From: Prevotellaceae bacterium UBA1743
GTDB taxonomy: Bacteria > Bacteroidota > Bacteroidia > Bacteroidales > Bacteroidaceae
Length of the DNA: 43,412 nucleotides
Assembly (NCBI GenBank): GCA_002314945.1
Contig: DCHV01000031.1
Location: 1 to 43,412 of the forward strand
Direction: 5' to 3'
Shown here: positions 34,311 through 43,043 of the stretch, in pieces
How positions within the stretch are numbered: the stretch's first letter is position 1
Layout: the number at the start of each line of letters is the position of its first letter
Position numbers and translations under genes: made by a program
Notes under the pieces: generated by a model
What the model was told of the DNA's origin: nothing
The model's database searches: none
Seen by the model: only the letters and a program-made list of their open reading frames with translations

Positions 34311-34853
34311 TTACTCACATACAGGACGTATGGCATCGCCATACACGCGGGCATGATCACCTACGAGCTTGAAGGATTTCTCGAAGAGGACGAACCTGGC
34401 GCGGTACTGGTCGTAGAAGTCGGACGTCCAATAGTAGCCGTAGTTACCCGCATTGTACGTGCCGCCATAACTGAGCATTCCGGCTGCGGGGAGGAAGATG
34501 GAGCGATCGGTATAGCCTGGTTTCTTGCTTTGGACGGTATAGCCACGCTTCTCCTCGTCCCACGTCCAGAGGCAGTTCTCCTCGTTGAGCAGTTCCTGCC
34601 ACTCCGCCTCGGTAGGGATGCGCCATTCTCCGCCCCAGCATTGGCGTGCCACATCCTGACTCATGGGCAGATGACCATGATCCAACATGCCATTGTAGTA
34701 GAAGCATGTGTTCTGGTTGTTCTGAGGCTCCAGGGTACCCCATCCGTAGTATGCGCCGCCTTCGGTTTCAGAGGCAGCACCCACGTTTGTGGTGGCCCAT
34801 TTCACACTCAGGCCTAAATCCACAAACGTATGTATAGTATCTGTATTCATCAT
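34311..34853 (-). CDS. FISUMP-like domain protein without signal peptide
   Basis: The 180-residue protein consists of one FISUMP domain (Fibrobacter succinogenes major paralogous domain). VDLGLSVKWATTNVGA (11-26), YYGWGTLEP, GGEWRIPTEAEWQELL (74-89), SIFLPAAGML and YGYYWTSDFYD are characteristic. The domain's biochemical role is unknown; it is common in surface proteins of Bacteroidetes. Here there is no signal peptide, which is unusual for the family. It is the last gene of the long minus-strand operon, and its ATG overlaps the stop codon of the DUF4874/DUF4832 gene as ATGA. A start at 34850 is also possible. Translational coupling to a secreted partner raises the chance that this protein acts inside the cell or uses an unrecognised export route. 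Confidence 0.75.
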   Translation of the reverse strand: MMNTDTIHTFVDLGLSVKWATTNVGAASETEGGAYYGWGTLEPQNNQNTCFYYNGMLDHGHLPMSQDVARQCWGGEWRIPTEAEWQELLNEENCLWTWDEEKRGYTVQSKKPGYTDRSIFLPAAGMLSYGGTYNAGNYGYYWTSDFYDQYRARFVLFEKSFKLVGDHARVYGDAIRPVCE

Positions 34854-36343
34854 TTCATTCTTATGGTTCCTAAATCATTGGCTTGCTCTGCCTCGTTCCA
34901 CATCCCTTGGTTGGCAAAGCGTACCAGGCGGGTGGAGAGGGTGTCGGTAGGATTCCCTTTGACGGGCGCCCATACGCGCAGATAGATGCGACCCTCGTCG
35001 GTGGCAGGTAGCGTGGGGAGGTCGAACTCCATCGTGAGGGTGTCCCGCTCTCCTCCCCCCATCGTGAGAGGGAGCTGTACAGGTACCTTGGTCTGCGTAT
35101 CACCTGCCACCAGTAGTAGTTCGGCCTGGGTGGGCAACGGCATCTTGCCGAAGCCTGTATTCTCCAGCACCATCGTCATGCGGCCCTTGCTACCCGAGAC
35201 AAAGCGGGAGGGACATTGCAGGTCGCGTACCACATAGCGGTAACCCATGTGGTCGAGCATCAGTTTGCCGATACTCTGGCCCTGGTATTCCGATAGGTCG
35301 GGCATTCCCTCGTAGGCGTATGTCAGGGTGTCGAAGACCAACTCCCCGTCCAGAAAATCCGAGATGACATGCCCCTTGAGGTGGATATTACGCAGATAGG
35401 ACAGGTGAGTCTGATAAAGCTCCTGCACCAGGTTCCATTGCTGAGGGTCGAATATCTCGTAGTGATCCGTTATCCACTGGCGATCCACATGGGCTATCTC
35501 ACCTCCGTAGGGATGCTCCTCACAGGTAGCCAGGAAGCGACAGCCGCGGTCACGGGTGAAGTCGGCAAACCAGGTGCCATAATCCTCACGTGTACCCAGA
35601 TAGCCATCGTTAAACATACCGAGGCGTTTCAGCTTTGCGTCGGAGAAGGGAAGCATGTCCAACGTCCCCTCAGTATCCTTCCCCGTCATCATACACAAGA
35701 ATCGTGGAGCACGCACCAAGAGGGAAATGTCTTCTGGCAGGATGTCGAGATAGGTCTGCAGGATAGGTACTACATATTCCGGCTTGTCGTAGTCGGAGGA
35801 GTGCATCTCTCCCCATGGGCCTATGATACCTGCCTCCACGCCTATGATCACATCCTCATAATCCGCCATTATCCGGCTCAGGTCGCGGATATGCTCCAGA
35901 ATGAGGTTGAAGTCGGAAGGCTCGCACCCCATAGCATCCGTCCAGGTATATCCCAAGCGCACAATAAGGGTACCGCCCTTTTCACGTGTTTCCTGAAGGA
36001 AACGGGCCACATCGGCCTTCATAGCCTCGGTAAGGGAGAGGTCAGCCTTCCCCACCCTCTCGGCAGGAGGAGGCGTCTTCCCGTTGTGACGATGTCCTGC
36101 GGAGAAACGGCTCAACTCCCACAGCGAGGAGTGGAATCCTGTCTCGCCATGCCAATCGGGCAAACCCTCGGGTTGGAACACCACCCATGGCCCACGGGTA
36201 GCGGCTCCTCTGCCCGGATTACCCTCTATCGTCTCTGCTGCATCTGTATAGAGAATGTCCCCCTTGTGCGTTGGCACATCAGGACGGGCACACCCGGCTA
36301 CAACGAGCCAGGCGGCCACACCTAAGATTCCCAAGTGTCTCAT
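34850..36343 (-). CDS. DUF4874/DUF4832 lipoprotein
   Basis: A 497-residue exported protein with a lipobox VVAGC (Cys18). The N-terminal half matches DUF4874 (EGNPGRGAA near 40-48, then a barrel-like region with LIVRLGYTW and VIIGVEAGIIGPWGEMH, carrying conserved Glu residues). The C-terminal half matches DUF4832 (FNDGYLG, CEEHPYGGE, LDHMGYRYVVRD), followed by a beta-sandwich. The GVEAGIIGPWGEMH segment resembles the active-site strand of glycosidase barrels, so hydrolase activity is plausible but unproven. It overlaps the Gfo/Idh/MocA gene upstream and the FISUMP gene downstream by 4 nt each (ATGA at both). Exact function is unknown. Confidence 0.8.
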   Translation of the reverse strand: MRHLGILGVAAWLVVAGCARPDVPTHKGDILYTDAAETIEGNPGRGAATRGPWVVFQPEGLPDWHGETGFHSSLWELSRFSAGHRHNGKTPPPAERVGKADLSLTEAMKADVARFLQETREKGGTLIVRLGYTWTDAMGCEPSDFNLILEHIRDLSRIMADYEDVIIGVEAGIIGPWGEMHSSDYDKPEYVVPILQTYLDILPEDISLLVRAPRFLCMMTGKDTEGTLDMLPFSDAKLKRLGMFNDGYLGTREDYGTWFADFTRDRGCRFLATCEEHPYGGEIAHVDRQWITDHYEIFDPQQWNLVQELYQTHLSYLRNIHLKGHVISDFLDGELVFDTLTYAYEGMPDLSEYQGQSIGKLMLDHMGYRYVVRDLQCPSRFVSGSKGRMTMVLENTGFGKMPLPTQAELLLVAGDTQTKVPVQLPLTMGGGERDTLTMEFDLPTLPATDEGRIYLRVWAPVKGNPTDTLSTRLVRFANQGMWNEAEQANDLGTIRMK

Positions 36344-37587
36344 TCGATAGCGAGTTTGTACCCATCGCGATACTGGTAGTGCATCAAGGCTGAAGCCTCG
36401 GTATCATCATCAAAGCGCTGCAGGATGGGATTCCAGCGGATGGGACGGTTCAGTTCAACAGCGATATTACCCAGGTTGCATACCGTACAAGAGGAATGTC
36501 CCGTCTCGACAGGTACATTGGGATCAATACGCGAGAGGACAGAATCGAAGAACATACCATAGTGACCGCGGTCGATATCGTACAGGGCATTCTCCTCGGC
36601 GAGCATAGCGCCTTCAGAAATCTCGAAGTCCTTGTTGTTGGTGGTAAACTTGCCACGCGATACTTCCACCCATCCGTTCTCGCCATAGATCTTCACGCCT
36701 GGGCCACTACCGAAATCCTCTTCGGTCATCTCCAGGCCATTCTCGTAGCGGAACGTCAGGTCCTTGGCGTAGCCAAAGCCGGGAGGAATCACCTCTACAG
36801 GACCACGACGGTCCATACCCAACATCCATTGTGCGATATCGAACATGTGGGCACCCCAGTCGGTCATCAAGCCACCTCCGCAGGGTTTGTACCAACGCCA
36901 GCATCCCCATTTCGCTTCACCCTTCTCCTCGCTGATGACAGGAGCCAGGTCGGGATGGTAATACACGCTCTCTGGCAGCGGGCCGAGCCACTTGTCCCAG
37001 TTCAGACCTGCAGGCACCTCCATACGGGGCAGGTTGCAAGGTATGGGAGTAGGCAATGCAGGATTGACAGAGTTACGTCCCACATACACCTGTACATGCT
37101 CTATCTTGCCCAGCTTCCCTCCGCGTACGATATTGGAGGCGTGGACAAATTCCTTCCACGAACGTTGCATACTACCTACCTGCAGGATGCGGTTGTACTT
37201 GCGTACGGCCTTGCAGAGCATCTTGCCCTCGTAGATGGTCAGCGTCATGGGTTTCTCCAGATACACGTCCTTGCCAGCAGCACAGGCAGCTATGGCGATA
37301 ATGGCATGCTGATGGTCGGGAGTAGCCACTACCACAGCGTCGATATCCTTACGAGCCAAGAGCTCCTGGTAATCCTCGTACATATCCACCTTGACCTTCT
37401 TCTCTCCCTTCTCGGTATAGTAGTCACGTACACGTTTCTCGAAACGGTTACGCTTCAGATCATACACATCACATCCTGCTACCACGCGCACTTTCTCGTC
37501 ACCTATCATGCACGCGAGCAGACCCATACATTGTTGTCCCAGACCTATGAAGCCTAAGTTCACCTTGTTGTTACTGTTGTTTGCCAT
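36340..37587 (-). CDS. Gfo/Idh/MocA-family oxidoreductase in GH95 operon
   Basis: A 415-residue NAD(P)-dependent sugar oxidoreductase candidate. The Rossmann fold begins VNLGFIGLGQQCMGLLA (9-25), followed by DIDAVVVATPDHQHAI and the KDVYLEKPMTLTI motif with the family Lys. The C-terminal domain carries GGGLMTDWGAHMFDIAQWML with its conserved His. There is no signal peptide or Tat motif, so it is cytoplasmic, unlike secreted GH109-type members. It lies 35 nt after the GH95 gene and overlaps the DUF4874/DUF4832 gene by 4 nt. It is not a close duplicate of the oxidoreductase at 17439-18611; length and motifs differ. The substrate is not known. Confidence 0.85.
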   Translation of the reverse strand: MANNSNNKVNLGFIGLGQQCMGLLACMIGDEKVRVVAGCDVYDLKRNRFEKRVRDYYTEKGEKKVKVDMYEDYQELLARKDIDAVVVATPDHQHAIIAIAACAAGKDVYLEKPMTLTIYEGKMLCKAVRKYNRILQVGSMQRSWKEFVHASNIVRGGKLGKIEHVQVYVGRNSVNPALPTPIPCNLPRMEVPAGLNWDKWLGPLPESVYYHPDLAPVISEEKGEAKWGCWRWYKPCGGGLMTDWGAHMFDIAQWMLGMDRRGPVEVIPPGFGYAKDLTFRYENGLEMTEEDFGSGPGVKIYGENGWVEVSRGKFTTNNKDFEISEGAMLAEENALYDIDRGHYGMFFDSVLSRIDPNVPVETGHSSCTVCNLGNIAVELNRPIRWNPILQRFDDDTEASALMHYQYRDGYKLAIE

Positions 37588-37622
37588 TTGTTTTGATTGT
37601 TAATTTATTGTTATTCTTTAGT

Positions 37623-39818
37623 TTATTTCACTTTCACGCACTCGCCTGCCGTAGTCTCATAATGGCGAGGCTCCTGTTCGCCAGGCACCAGGATATTGAA
37701 GGCGCCTCCCTTCTCGGAACGCACACTCAGGCTTGCCAACTTTCCGCCTTTCATTTCTGCCGAAACAAGGAATGCACCTTGCGCCCGCAGATTGGAGAAG
37801 GAAACATCCTTCCAAGCAGATGGAATGGCAGGGAACACTCGAATCACATCTGTATGACTCTGCAGGAGCATCTCCTGTATGCCGCTGGCAAAAGCAAAAT
37901 TACCTTCGAGCGTAAAGGGACGGTAAGTGGCATTTGAAACACCCGTCTTCGTCTGATCGCCGTTGGCATGAAACGTATTGGAGAGGCAGAAGCAATCGGA
38001 AAAGAGGCGCAAAGCCCTGGCTGCCCCATCTCCGTCGAAAGCACGGGCTTTCAGGTTGCCAAGCCAGGCGGGGGAGTAACCCACCCATCCGTTCATGCCA
38101 TGAGAATCCAGTTTCTCGATACTGTTGAGTATCACTTGCTGTGCTTCCTCGCCCTGACTCATATCAATGAGGCCAAGAGGATAGATAGCCATCAGGTGAG
38201 AGAAATGACGATGGGAATCAAACAAGTGCAATCCTTTGGCCACGCTGAGCCTTCCGTCCTCAACAACCAGGGGAGGCAGCATATCGAAAACCTGTTGCCA
38301 ATGGGAGGCATCCTCCATCTTCCCCAACTTTGTGGCCATTTCCGAGGCAGCGCTGAAAGCAAACCGTATCAACGCATTGTCGAAGTTGGTAAGAGTCTTG
38401 AACCAAGCCTTTATCGTGTTGTTGTGCATCTCTGGGCTGGCGCTGAAGGGTAAGGTGCGGTAACCTGCACTATCTGTCACCAGCACTCCCTCGATGCCCT
38501 TGCATGTCTCGCTCAGGAAAGGATAGCCCTTGTCTCGGAGAAACTCTTCATCGGCTGAATACTTCCAGTGCAGGTAGAAATGCTGCCCTATCCAGGCGGC
38601 TACAGTTGGTGAAGCGGAGTAGGGTGCCCATCCTCCCATCTGCCGTCCGTCGAGCGTGGCCACACCAGGGATGTGGATACCTTCTGTCTCGAAGAAGGTG
38701 CGGGCATATTGACGATAGGTTTCACATAGGTCCCAGTTGTATTTGATGAAGGCAAAACCCTCGGAGAGGTGGTTGCCGGTATAGACAGGCCAGTAGCTGA
38801 GCTGGGTGTTCAGATCGTTGTGATAGTCGCCCTTCCAAGGGGGAAGATTGCCCTCGTCGGCCGTCCATATAGCCTGCAAAGAGATGGGACGCGAGTTTTC
38901 ACGGCTGGTGGAACCTAAATGATACATTTCGTTGTCATACTGGCGCTGCAGGACTGGGTCGGGCAGTTTCACGGAGGAGGCAGCCCAGAAAGCATCCCAA
39001 TAGTTGAGGTGTGCCTTGTAGCTTTCCTCTACGCCACGCGCCAGAGCCTCTGTAGCCTTGTCGAGAGCCTTTTCCTTACCCAAAGACGTACTGACGCTCC
39101 ACACGCCACGAACGGTAGTGCCTACCCGTTCCCAACGTACTGCCACGTCGAAGAAATAGTCTCCCCATCCCTTCTGATGATAAGTGATACAACCAGGTTC
39201 GCGTATCATATCACCTGGCTCATAGCCAATGAGCTTCTTGAAATCCGATACGACAATCTCGGGGGCAAAAGCCTCGTCCTCCACGCCACGGAACACGAAC
39301 CATCCCACAGGTTCCGTGGCATGAACGAACGTCTGGAGTGTGGCACCATTTTTCCATGTGACATTACACAGGGCATTCTGCAGATACAGGTGTACATCAG
39401 CCACATCCCCCAACGACTTGATGGGGAATTCCAACGCGGCACAGGGTATCTTGGAGGGACCCGGATTACACATACTATAAGGGAAATCGAAAAGATAATT
39501 CACAGAATCCACATTACCCGCTCTCAACTGTTCTTGTACCCAACTATAACGAAAATTGGGATTGTCCTCAAACATGGGTACGGGACGCAAATCCCATAAA
39601 TCGTAATGGTCTATGGCAAAGCGCAGGTTGTCGCCTTTCTTCCATACCAATTCTCCCACAATGGCATTCCCCAGGGGCATTGCCTCGTCCCATACTGTCG
39701 ATAGGGAATCACTCCTCAAATCACTCGGATTGGCAGTAGCACTCAGACTACCTTCTGCCATATTACAAGCCAGCAGGAGGGTACTGCATAAGCCAAAAAG
39801 AATAATCGTATGTTTCAT
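37623..39818 (-). CDS. GH95-family hydrolase (alpha-L-fucosidase or alpha-L-galactosidase), lipoprotein
   Basis: This 731-residue lipoprotein (LLLAC, Cys18) matches GH95, an inverting family acting on alpha-1,2-L-fucose or alpha-L-galactose. Features are WDEAMPLGNAIVGELVW (43-59), WKGDYHNDLNTQLSYWPVY (328-346), whose Asn334 and Asn337 occupy the positions of the Asn pair that activates water in the family, and HRHFSHLMAIYPLGL with the typical His pair. GNFAFASGIQEMLLQSH precedes the C-terminal beta-sandwich. In Bacteroides thetaiotaomicron a GH95 enzyme removes L-galactose from RG-II, so a similar role is possible. The gene is 15 nt downstream of the lipoprotein gene at 39834 and 35 nt upstream of the oxidoreductase. 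Fucosidase versus galactosidase cannot be told from sequence by eye. Confidence 0.87.
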   Translation of the reverse strand: MKHTIILFGLCSTLLLACNMAEGSLSATANPSDLRSDSLSTVWDEAMPLGNAIVGELVWKKGDNLRFAIDHYDLWDLRPVPMFEDNPNFRYSWVQEQLRAGNVDSVNYLFDFPYSMCNPGPSKIPCAALEFPIKSLGDVADVHLYLQNALCNVTWKNGATLQTFVHATEPVGWFVFRGVEDEAFAPEIVVSDFKKLIGYEPGDMIREPGCITYHQKGWGDYFFDVAVRWERVGTTVRGVWSVSTSLGKEKALDKATEALARGVEESYKAHLNYWDAFWAASSVKLPDPVLQRQYDNEMYHLGSTSRENSRPISLQAIWTADEGNLPPWKGDYHNDLNTQLSYWPVYTGNHLSEGFAFIKYNWDLCETYRQYARTFFETEGIHIPGVATLDGRQMGGWAPYSASPTVAAWIGQHFYLHWKYSADEEFLRDKGYPFLSETCKGIEGVLVTDSAGYRTLPFSASPEMHNNTIKAWFKTLTNFDNALIRFAFSAASEMATKLGKMEDASHWQQVFDMLPPLVVEDGRLSVAKGLHLFDSHRHFSHLMAIYPLGLIDMSQGEEAQQVILNSIEKLDSHGMNGWVGYSPAWLGNLKARAFDGDGAARALRLFSDCFCLSNTFHANGDQTKTGVSNATYRPFTLEGNFAFASGIQEMLLQSHTDVIRVFPAIPSAWKDVSFSNLRAQGAFLVSAEMKGGKLASLSVRSEKGGAFNILVPGEQEPRHYETTAGECVKVK

Positions 39819-39833
39819 TTGTAAATGGAATGA

Positions 39834-40685
39834 TTAGTTCAACGATAGGACAGGACGTATGAAGATGATGAAAATTTTGTCACCTTGATTCCAACACCTG
39901 CGGTAGCAGTCGCCATACTGGGTCAGAACGGCAAGCCACGCCTGTTCTCTGGAAAATTCCGTACCAGTAAAATAGGAAGCACGAGCAAAGAACGAATCGC
40001 TGTAAATGGAAGGAAGAAAAATCTTGTTCTCCGCATATTCCGTATTCGCGGTACCATATATCGCCCATCCTCCCACTTTACCGCATGTTTCGTAGGTGGG
40101 CTTTTGCATGAGGATATCCATATCCTCTTTCTCTGGCATACACCAGTTCTTGCCCCATATTGCCGTCACAATCGAATCCGACCATGCGTAGGTGCATGTA
40201 TTGCCCTGTTCCATTGTCTCTCCGAGGTTCATCGTGGACCAATAGGGACTACCCGCCCACAGCCGTACTGCATTGGTGGCATATTGGATGGAAGTAGTCT
40301 TTCCAGCTTCTATGCAGATGGGGTTCACATCTTTAGTAGCCATGCACTTCGAATAGGTGGTACCATTTGCCGAAACCTCTATCACCAAGCCATCGTAGGA
40401 GCGCGCAGGGATGGCAATCTGGAAGGTCTCACTACCAGAGATGTTCACTTCGTCCTTACACGTCAGGACGACCGCACTATCGCCCTTCATCTGATCCGAG
40501 GTTACGCGTATGCCCTTCACAGTAGAAAACTCCTTTTCAGGAATGGTAACAGAAAGCACCCCACAAGTCGGGTCGCCGGCCACATTGCAAGAGGTATCAG
40601 ACGTAGTCGGGTTCTTTCCTCTCGTGCAACTGCCACACATAATTAGGGCAGTAAGAGCTACTAGGATGTTAACTTTATGATTCAT
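39834..40685 (-). CDS. FISUMP-type surface lipoprotein
   Basis: A 283-residue exported protein with lipobox IMCGSC (Cys20). The first half (about 40-135) resembles a fimbrillin-like beta-sandwich with repeated short strands, followed by VRLWAGSPYWSTMNLGE. The second half resembles a FISUMP domain: AIWGKNWCMPEKEDMDILM parallels the WRxPTxAEWxxLL motif of the protein at 34311-34853, and NKIFLPSIYSDSF parallels SIFLPAAG. Seven further Cys residues lie outside the lipobox, high for a Bacteroidetes lipoprotein. It sits between the GH-D-like enzyme (9 nt away) and the GH95 gene (15 nt away). A glycan-binding or surface-display role is plausible, not shown. Confidence 0.65.
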   Translation of the reverse strand: MNHKVNILVALTALIMCGSCTRGKNPTTSDTSCNVAGDPTCGVLSVTIPEKEFSTVKGIRVTSDQMKGDSAVVLTCKDEVNISGSETFQIAIPARSYDGLVIEVSANGTTYSKCMATKDVNPICIEAGKTTSIQYATNAVRLWAGSPYWSTMNLGETMEQGNTCTYAWSDSIVTAIWGKNWCMPEKEDMDILMQKPTYETCGKVGGWAIYGTANTEYAENKIFLPSIYSDSFFARASYFTGTEFSREQAWLAVLTQYGDCYRRCWNQGDKIFIIFIRPVLSLN

Positions 40686-40694
40686 AACAAGTGT

Positions 40695-43022
40695 TTATTT
40701 CACATTTACAATTCTTTCCTCGAAGGGGATGGGATAAGCCGTCACCCATACGGAAGGGGTCATAGCCTCGTCATTAGTCCCCAAGACCCATGCTTCTATC
40801 TTCTTGCCTACCATATCGGGTGTCACAGGCACAAAGAAGGTGTAGTTGCCATTCTGGTCACGTACAGGACATTCCCATGTGTTACTCTCGAAGGAAGAGG
40901 CTCGGTCGGGACATCCTACATAATTGCCATCTACCTTGAGGGCAGCCCAGGCATTCTCTCTTCCGTACTCGCCCTCTACGGCAATACACAGGTAAGAGCC
41001 CTTGGCTGCCTCGGAGAGCATAAAGTCGCATTTCCACGCCTGAGAGAAGTTCATATCGGAGAGGAACAGATTGTTTACCTTCCATCCCTCGGTATTCACT
41101 TTCTGCCCATCCTTGTACCCCTCGATTTCTACCAGACGCAAAGGACTGGCGGGGAATTTCAAGTAACGTACAGCACCCGAATTACTCAGGTTCACATGTG
41201 TCTGCTTGTTGGTACGTATCAGCACTTCCGACCAGGAATGCAGATCGGGTGAGACCTTCACCTTCATACCTTCTTCGGTACGCCAGGGGGATAGGTCGTA
41301 TTCATTCTGCGCTATCAGCAGGAGTTCATCCAAAGAGGTTGGCTTCCCCAAGTCGATAAACAAGCCAGATTCGTCATCCACGCGTTGGTCACCCCATCGC
41401 TTGGCAATAGCAAATCCCGTACTCATATCCCCGTCGAAGAGGTTGCGGTCCCACAAGTCACGATCCACAAAGACACGTTGCCAGAAGAAAGCATCACGAG
41501 CAGCCTGTACCTGAGGTATCTGAGTTTCTCCCGAACGCATCAGGGAACGCACCTCCAACGCATTATTGTCGGCAGCAAAGCAGGTGGCAGCATATAGGTT
41601 GGACGCATCATCCGGCACATCACAACGGGTCATCTCTGCCAGTTGGCGATGGTACCGTTCCTGAAGAGGCGTACCTGGGAAGGTCACCTTCTGCGTCTTC
41701 CCCCCATTTATCCTCACCTGATAGGACTCACCTGGCCATCCCAAGAGTTTCACTTCCTTGGTTCCACAATCCGAGTCGTTCACTATCTGATAGGGAATAC
41801 CACTCACCAAGATAGGGTCGCGCTCTGTCTCGGTAGTCAGTTTTACCAGGGCTGCGCGGAAAGGCAGCACCTCTACCTCTACCTCTGTTCCATAACTGTA
41901 GCGTCCCATATCGTAGAGATAGGGATGGTACTGGCGCACCTGTACCTTCTTGCCAGTCTTCTCCAATCCAGTCTCTTCACCCAGCCGTATCTTGTACTTC
42001 ACAGGATTCCACGTCAGATTCCTCAATGTGAGAAAGCGCGTCTTCCCCGTTCCACGCGACAAGGCATCAGGACCATATTTTCCCTCGTCGAGACGTAGGG
42101 CAGGAGGCAGGATGTCGCGGTAGAGGCGATGGAGGTTGTAGATGTAAGCCAACTGTGGGTACTCATCATCCCGGAGCAGCCAGGGATTGGCGTATATTTC
42201 AGGAGCCAGCATCAGTTCCCTGCCAAAGGCTTGCAGGATGAGATCATCCTCCCAGTAATCCATACACGAAGAGAGACACACGCCATGATCCTCGGTCATA
42301 CGGGTCAGATTATCGGGGGCTTTTCTGCTTATATTACCTACTCTGTGATGAGTACCCGTCACCCCATTTACCATGTGCACATCGACATACGTCTCCTGTC
42401 CTCCCAACAGATATGTGGTGGAATGACGTGTGCCAGGTCCAAGATCCAGTCGATGGTTGAGCAGGATGAGTTCGGGGTAATACTTCCTGGCTTTCGTCAT
42501 CATACGGTCGAACTGTTCATACTTCTCTGGACGGAGTTTTCCACAACATGCGTCCATCTTGAAGAGACCGAAATTGTAATCCCTCACCAGGCAAACCATC
42601 ATCTCCTCACGTTCGAGTGCTTCCTCCTCGGTATCTCCAAATCCATCAGGGCCACACCACATACCGAGGCGTGTATTCATCTCGCTTGCATACTTGCTCA
42701 TAGGGCCAAACCCTTCGGGGAAAAGTTGCTTCGTGCGGTCGGAACCTATTTTCTCATATACTTCCCATCCGTCCATACATCCGGCATCCAGAGCATAGAT
42801 ATCCAAGGTCATCCCGTATGTGTCATGGAGCCAACGGAAGAACCCCAGATTGGCCATCGTCTGGGATGCTGTCGCCCCTTCCCAGGTATGGTTGATCCAG
42901 GAGAAATACTCACTTCGGGAGGGAGTCAACTCATTAGCACCCCCCTCTGGCTTTTGGTCGGCCTGTGCAGTCATCCCCATACACCATAGGAGAGAGACCA
43001 TCGCTATGCACTTTCTTGTCAT
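40695..43022 (-). CDS. Putative clan GH-D-like hydrolase with discoidin domain
   Basis: A 775-residue secreted enzyme with a cleavable signal peptide (MTRKCIAMVSLLWCMGMTAQ, then AD). The N-terminal barrel resembles clan GH-D enzymes (alpha-galactosidase type): LDIYALDAGCMDGWEVYEK (73-91), RLGMWCGPDGFGD (118-130) and FGLFKMDACCGK (151-162). The Asp157 in KMDACC is placed like the clan's nucleophile. A beta-sandwich follows, then an F5/8-type C (discoidin) region at about 510-620, and a last beta-domain to the C terminus. No close match to GH27, GH31 or GH36 is recognised. It is 9 nt upstream of the FISUMP lipoprotein gene and 21 nt downstream of the partial gene. The substrate is unknown; an alpha-galactoside or related sugar is only a possibility. 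Confidence 0.55.
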   Translation of the reverse strand: MTRKCIAMVSLLWCMGMTAQADQKPEGGANELTPSRSEYFSWINHTWEGATASQTMANLGFFRWLHDTYGMTLDIYALDAGCMDGWEVYEKIGSDRTKQLFPEGFGPMSKYASEMNTRLGMWCGPDGFGDTEEEALEREEMMVCLVRDYNFGLFKMDACCGKLRPEKYEQFDRMMTKARKYYPELILLNHRLDLGPGTRHSTTYLLGGQETYVDVHMVNGVTGTHHRVGNISRKAPDNLTRMTEDHGVCLSSCMDYWEDDLILQAFGRELMLAPEIYANPWLLRDDEYPQLAYIYNLHRLYRDILPPALRLDEGKYGPDALSRGTGKTRFLTLRNLTWNPVKYKIRLGEETGLEKTGKKVQVRQYHPYLYDMGRYSYGTEVEVEVLPFRAALVKLTTETERDPILVSGIPYQIVNDSDCGTKEVKLLGWPGESYQVRINGGKTQKVTFPGTPLQERYHRQLAEMTRCDVPDDASNLYAATCFAADNNALEVRSLMRSGETQIPQVQAARDAFFWQRVFVDRDLWDRNLFDGDMSTGFAIAKRWGDQRVDDESGLFIDLGKPTSLDELLLIAQNEYDLSPWRTEEGMKVKVSPDLHSWSEVLIRTNKQTHVNLSNSGAVRYLKFPASPLRLVEIEGYKDGQKVNTEGWKVNNLFLSDMNFSQAWKCDFMLSEAAKGSYLCIAVEGEYGRENAWAALKVDGNYVGCPDRASSFESNTWECPVRDQNGNYTFFVPVTPDMVGKKIEAWVLGTNDEAMTPSVWVTAYPIPFEERIVNVK

Positions 43023-43043
43023 AATAGTTTTCCTTTATTGTTG

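Noticed and set aside
35369..37557. Long plus-strand frames (35369-36325 and 36496-37557) opposite the DUF4874/DUF4832 and Gfo/Idh/MocA genes
   Set aside because: They have no recognisable motif, no start signal, and are antisense to well-supported genes with clear family motifs.
39834..40685. Assignment of the lipoprotein as a SusE/F or fimbrillin protein
   Set aside because: The second half resembles FISUMP motifs and no SusC/SusD pair is nearby; the N-terminal sandwich alone does not justify the name.
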